From: Caulobacteraceae bacterium UBA6225
GTDB lineage: Bacteria > Pseudomonadota > Alphaproteobacteria > Caulobacterales > Caulobacteraceae
Assembly: GCA_002441055.1 (NCBI GenBank)
Contig: DJWR01000051.1
Coordinates: forward strand, 1-7,575
Direction: 5' to 3'
Length of the DNA: 7,575 nucleotides
Shown in pieces: positions 6,202 through 7,575 of this stretch (positions within the stretch are counted from its first letter, which is position 1; the number at the start of each line of letters is the position of its first letter). Made by a program: the position numbers and the translations under genes. Under the pieces are notes generated by a model. It searched no databases. It saw only the letters and a list, made by a program, of their open reading frames with translations, and was not told the DNA's origin.

Positions 6202-6444
6202 TCACCGGGGGCGGCGCAGGGCGCTCCAGAGCAGGGCCAGACCGCCCAGGATCAGAACCTGTCCGATGGCGGCGATCAGGGCCGTGCCGCCGAGCCCGAG
6301 GCGAAACAACACGCCCTCCAAATCGGGCGCATGGGACACCACCAGCATGGCGCTGAGCAGGGCCAGGCCGACCAGGGCGGCCGCCATTCCCAGTACCGCC
6401 CGCCGGCTCCGGCGGCGGCCGACCTTCGATCCTTCATCCGCCAT
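6202..6444 (-). CDS. Small two-helix inner-membrane protein of unknown function
   Basis: The 80-residue protein has a basic N-terminus (KVGRRRSRR, residues 7-15) and two hydrophobic segments: about 16-37 (starting AVLGMAAALVGL) and about 50-75 (LGGTALIAAIGQVLILGG to WSAL). A short loop holding HAPDLEGVLF lies between them, and the C-terminus is basic (RRPR). Positive charge at both ends predicts both termini in the cytoplasm with the loop in the periplasm. I recognise no family. The gene is judged real because ATG 6444 has a good GAGGAG (6451-6456) 6 nt upstream and the composition is strongly membrane-like. The S9 peptidase gene follows by 76 nt on the same strand. A FixK-type box with perfect half-sites is centred 57 nt before the start, suggesting oxygen-linked expression. 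SRRAVLG resembles a Tat motif, but the second helix argues for a plain membrane protein. Confidence 0.72.
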   Translation of the reverse strand: MADEGSKVGRRRSRRAVLGMAAALVGLALLSAMLVVSHAPDLEGVLFRLGLGGTALIAAIGQVLILGGLALLWSALRRPR

Positions 6445-6494
6445 GTTCGGCTCCTCGCACGGAGGGGAGCTTGGCCCGATCCAGCTACGACGCC

Positions 6495-6508
6495 TTGATC
6501 GGCGTCAA
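6495..6508 (-). promoter_or_regulatory. Putative FixK/FNR operator with perfect half-sites
   Basis: TTGATCGGCGTCAA has both FixK half-sites intact (TTGA-N6-TCAA) and matches 9 of 10 defined bases of TTGAT-N4-ATCAA. It is centred 57 nt upstream of the small membrane-protein ATG at 6444. Class II placement would start transcription near 6460, leaving a leader of about 16 nt that still contains GAGGAG (6451-6456). No convincing -10 hexamer is visible. On the plus strand the DUF421 start is about 257 nt away, too far for direct control. Confidence 0.58.
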
Positions 6509-6574
6509 AACGCCCGCTGGCGAGAGGCCAGGAACTCCGCATGGTGGCGGCGCCCTCACCCGTCCCCTGTCCCC

Positions 6575-6662
6575 TCGTCATGCTCGCCCCGTGGCGAGCA
6601 TCCCTCGTCGAGGCAGGCGCAAGCGTCGAGAGGGATCCTGGGCACAAGGCCCAGGATGACGA
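6575..6662. repeat. Composite three-hairpin palindromic element (dispersed-repeat type)
   Basis: The 88-base element is closed by TCGTCAT (6575-6581) and ATGACGA (6656-6662). Inside are three back-to-back hairpins. Hairpin 1: ATGCTCGCC (6580-6588) with GGCGAGCAT (6593-6601), 9 bp, 4-nt loop. Hairpin 2: TCCCTC (6601-6606) with GAGGGA (6630-6635), then TCGA (6608-6611) with TCGA (6626-6629) past a 1-base bulge. Hairpin 3: ATCCTGGGC (6635-6643) with GCCCAGGAT (6649-6657), 9 bp, 5-nt loop. Neighbouring arms share their junction bases, giving a cloverleaf-like design. It resembles the CGTCAT...ATGACG palindromic repeats scattered between genes in many alphaproteobacteria. Only one copy is in this window, so repetitiveness is inferred. 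Confidence 0.6.
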
Positions 6663-6730
6663 CGGTGGGTTTTCCAGCTCCGACTTCGTCAGCTCAGGGA
6701 GCCTTTGTGCAGGGAGGGTGTTGGTCCGCC

Positions 6731-6769
6731 ATGCACATCGACATCCCATCTCAGTTCCATGGACGCTGA
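6731..6769 (+). CDS. Possible 12-residue upstream ORF overlapping the DUF421 start
   Basis: ATG 6731 opens MHIDIPSQFHGR and stops at TGA 6767-6769, overlapping the DUF421 ATG at 6759 in another frame. AGGGAGGG (6711-6718) is upstream, but its 12-nt spacing is long. DUF421 has no Shine-Dalgarno of its own, so translational coupling through this short frame is conceivable. It is weakly supported and may be chance. Confidence 0.15.
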   Translation: MHIDIPSQFHGR

Positions 6770-7238
6770 CGCCCTGTTCACGGGCTGGGACCCGATCATC
6801 CGCATTCTGGTGGTCGGGGCCGCGGCCTATCTCGCCCTGGTGGTCGTCTTGCGAGCCTCGGGCAAGCGGACCCTCTCCAAGCTCAACGCCTTCGACCTGG
6901 TGGTCACCGTGGCCATTGGCTCGACCTTTTCCAGCATCCTGACCTCCAAGGACTTGGCCCTGGCGGAGGGGGTGACGGCGCTTGCCCTGCTGGTGGGGCT
7001 GCAATACGCCGTCACCTTCCTGTCGGTGCGGATCAAGGGGATCGACAGGCTGGTCAAGTCCGAGCCGACCCTGCTGCTCAAGGACGGCGAGCCCCTGCCC
7101 GGCGCCCTGCGTCGACAACGGGTGACACCTGATGAACTCCGGGCGGCGATCCGCACGTCAGGCGGCGCCGAGCTTTCGGACGCCGCCTTCGTGGTGCTGG
7201 AGTCGGACGGCAGCCTGAGCGCCGTCCTCAAGGGCTGA
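6759..7238 (+). CDS. DUF421/YetF family membrane protein
   Basis: The 159-residue protein matches the DUF421 (YetF-like) family. Three membrane helices span about 13-32, 44-61 and 66-90. Family-typical motifs include RASGKRTLSKLNAFDLVVT (from residue 32) and VAIGS (51-55), then LAEG (68-71) after helix 2. A short cytoplasmic-type domain follows, with KSEPTLLLKDG, LRRQRVTPDELRAAIR and a terminal VVLESDGSLSAV strand. The function of the family is not firmly known. Members are inner-membrane proteins, several linked to spore or stress biology in Bacillus. The start was set at ATG 6759 because MDADALFTGWD aligns with the usual MD...GWD beginning; upstream starts are only TTG 6705. No Shine-Dalgarno is visible before 6759, which is odd for this window. 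The stop is 6 nt from the convergent thiC stop, and both sit in a shared inverted repeat. Confidence 0.9.
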   Translation: MDADALFTGWDPIIRILVVGAAAYLALVVVLRASGKRTLSKLNAFDLVVTVAIGSTFSSILTSKDLALAEGVTALALLVGLQYAVTFLSVRIKGIDRLVKSEPTLLLKDGEPLPGALRRQRVTPDELRAAIRTSGGAELSDAAFVVLESDGSLSAVLKG

Positions 7239-7254
7239 GCGCCTTCAGCCCTTG
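7229..7254. terminator. Bidirectional hairpin spanning both convergent stop codons
   Basis: CAAGGGCTGA (7229-7238) is the exact reverse complement of TCAGCCCTTG (7245-7254), with a 6-nt loop (GCGCCT). Each arm contains the stop codon of one gene: TGA 7236-7238 for DUF421 and TGA (7247-7245) for thiC. Both proteins therefore end Lys-Gly-stop from the same DNA. No T-tract follows on either strand, so it may work as a roadblock-type or Rho-assisted terminator rather than a classical one. Confidence 0.55.
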
Positions 7255-7575
7255 GTCGGGACATAGACCTCGCCGCCGGTTGAGCGGAACTTCTCGCTCA
7301 TCTCAGCCATACCCTGGACGGCGGCGTCGTTCTGGCCGCGGGCGGCCTCGCGGATGTCCTGGCTGATCTTCATCGAACAGAACTTCGGGCCGCACATGGA
7401 GCAGAAGTGCGCGGTCTTGTGCGCCTCCTTGGGCATCGTCTCGTCGTGATAGAGGCGGGCGGTTTCCGGATCGAGGCCCAGGTTGAACTGGTCCTCCCAG
7501 CGGAATTCGAACCGGGCGCGGGACAGCGCGTCGTCCCAGGCCCGGGCCGAGGGGTGGCCCTTGGCCAGGTCGGCG
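7245..7575 (-). CDS. thiC: ThiC, phosphomethylpyrimidine synthase (C-terminal 109 residues, cut by right edge)
   Basis: The minus-strand frame entering from the right edge reads 109 residues to TGA at 7245. It contains the ThiC segments ADLAKGHP, RFEFRWEDQFNL, DETMPKEAHKTAHF and the cluster-binding CSMCGPKFCSMKI. The last gives C-x2-C-x4-C, with Cys codons starting at 7403, 7394 and 7379. This is the unusual C-terminal motif that binds the [4Fe-4S] cluster of this radical-SAM enzyme. ThiC converts aminoimidazole ribotide to hydroxymethylpyrimidine phosphate in the thiamine pathway. The protein ends GGEVYVPTKG, the usual length for the tail. The active-site barrel, the start and any TPP riboswitch lie outside the window. 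It is convergent with the DUF421 gene, 6 nt between stops. Confidence 0.97.
   Translation of the reverse strand, partial: ADLAKGHPSARAWDDALSRARFEFRWEDQFNLGLDPETARLYHDETMPKEAHKTAHFCSMCGPKFCSMKISQDIREAARGQNDAAVQGMAEMSEKFRSTGGEVYVPTKG

Larger units (their letters stand above)
6445..6758. other. 314-base intergenic region between divergent genes
   Basis: This gap separates the small membrane-protein gene (minus) from the DUF421 gene (plus). It holds the small gene's ribosome site (6451-6456), a FixK-type palindrome (6495-6508), an 88-base composite palindromic element (6575-6662) and a purine-rich AGGGAGGG (6711-6718). Some reading frames stay open across it because of high GC, but none has a good start signal and recognisable protein. 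I see no tRNA or riboswitch. Confidence 0.6.

Noticed and set aside
4230..6356. Two long plus-strand frames (4230-5120 and 5409-6356) opposite the S9 peptidase
   Set aside because: Both are antisense shadows of a confidently identified peptidase and have no domain-like composition.
6391..6411. Tat-like SRRAVLG motif in the small membrane protein
   Set aside because: There is a second hydrophobic helix and no folded exported domain, so this reads as a charged membrane anchor rather than a Tat substrate.
6276..7118. Minus-strand frame of 280 codons across the intergenic element and DUF421
   Set aside because: It runs antisense to DUF421 and through the palindromic element, with Gln/Gly-rich composition and no ribosome site.

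Overview
The window is GC-rich chromosomal DNA. Codon use, the families present and the style of the exported peptidases suggest an alphaproteobacterium, most likely Caulobacterales (Caulobacter/Phenylobacterium/Brevundimonas type). That placement is inference, since no rRNA or other marker is present. There is no phage, IS element, CRISPR array or tRNA.

Layout, left to right. (1) Bases 1-914, minus strand: the first 304 residues of an exported M17 leucyl-aminopeptidase-type enzyme, cut by the left edge. (2) Bases 1048-3547, minus strand: a likely two-gene operon with a beta-CASP metallo-beta-lactamase-fold ribonuclease upstream and a tandem-domain universal stress protein downstream. (3) Bases 3548-3701: a divergent intergenic region with a 9-of-10 match to the FNR/FixK operator. 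(4) Bases 3702-4169, plus strand: a YaiI/YqxD (DUF188) protein, convergent with (5) bases 4194-6125, minus strand: an exported S9-family serine peptidase whose Shine-Dalgarno sequence lies inside a predicted mRNA hairpin. (6) Bases 6202-6444, minus strand: an 80-residue two-helix membrane protein preceded by a second operator with both FixK half-sites perfect (TTGA-N6-TCAA). (7) Bases 6445-6758: a 314-base gap holding that operator and an 88-base three-hairpin palindromic element. (8) Bases 6759-7238, plus strand: a DUF421/YetF membrane protein. It is convergent with (9) bases 7245-7575, minus strand: the C-terminal end of ThiC. A 10-bp inverted repeat spans both of their stop codons.

The most interesting reading is that two transcription units here belong to an oxygen-responsive FixK/FNR regulon. 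One pairs an RNA-degrading enzyme with a universal stress protein, a plausible low-oxygen RNA-turnover or dormancy module. The other encodes an undescribed small membrane protein, with the S9 peptidase possibly downstream in the same transcript. The remaining genes look like ordinary housekeeping or accessory functions: peptide catabolism, thiamine synthesis and envelope proteins.
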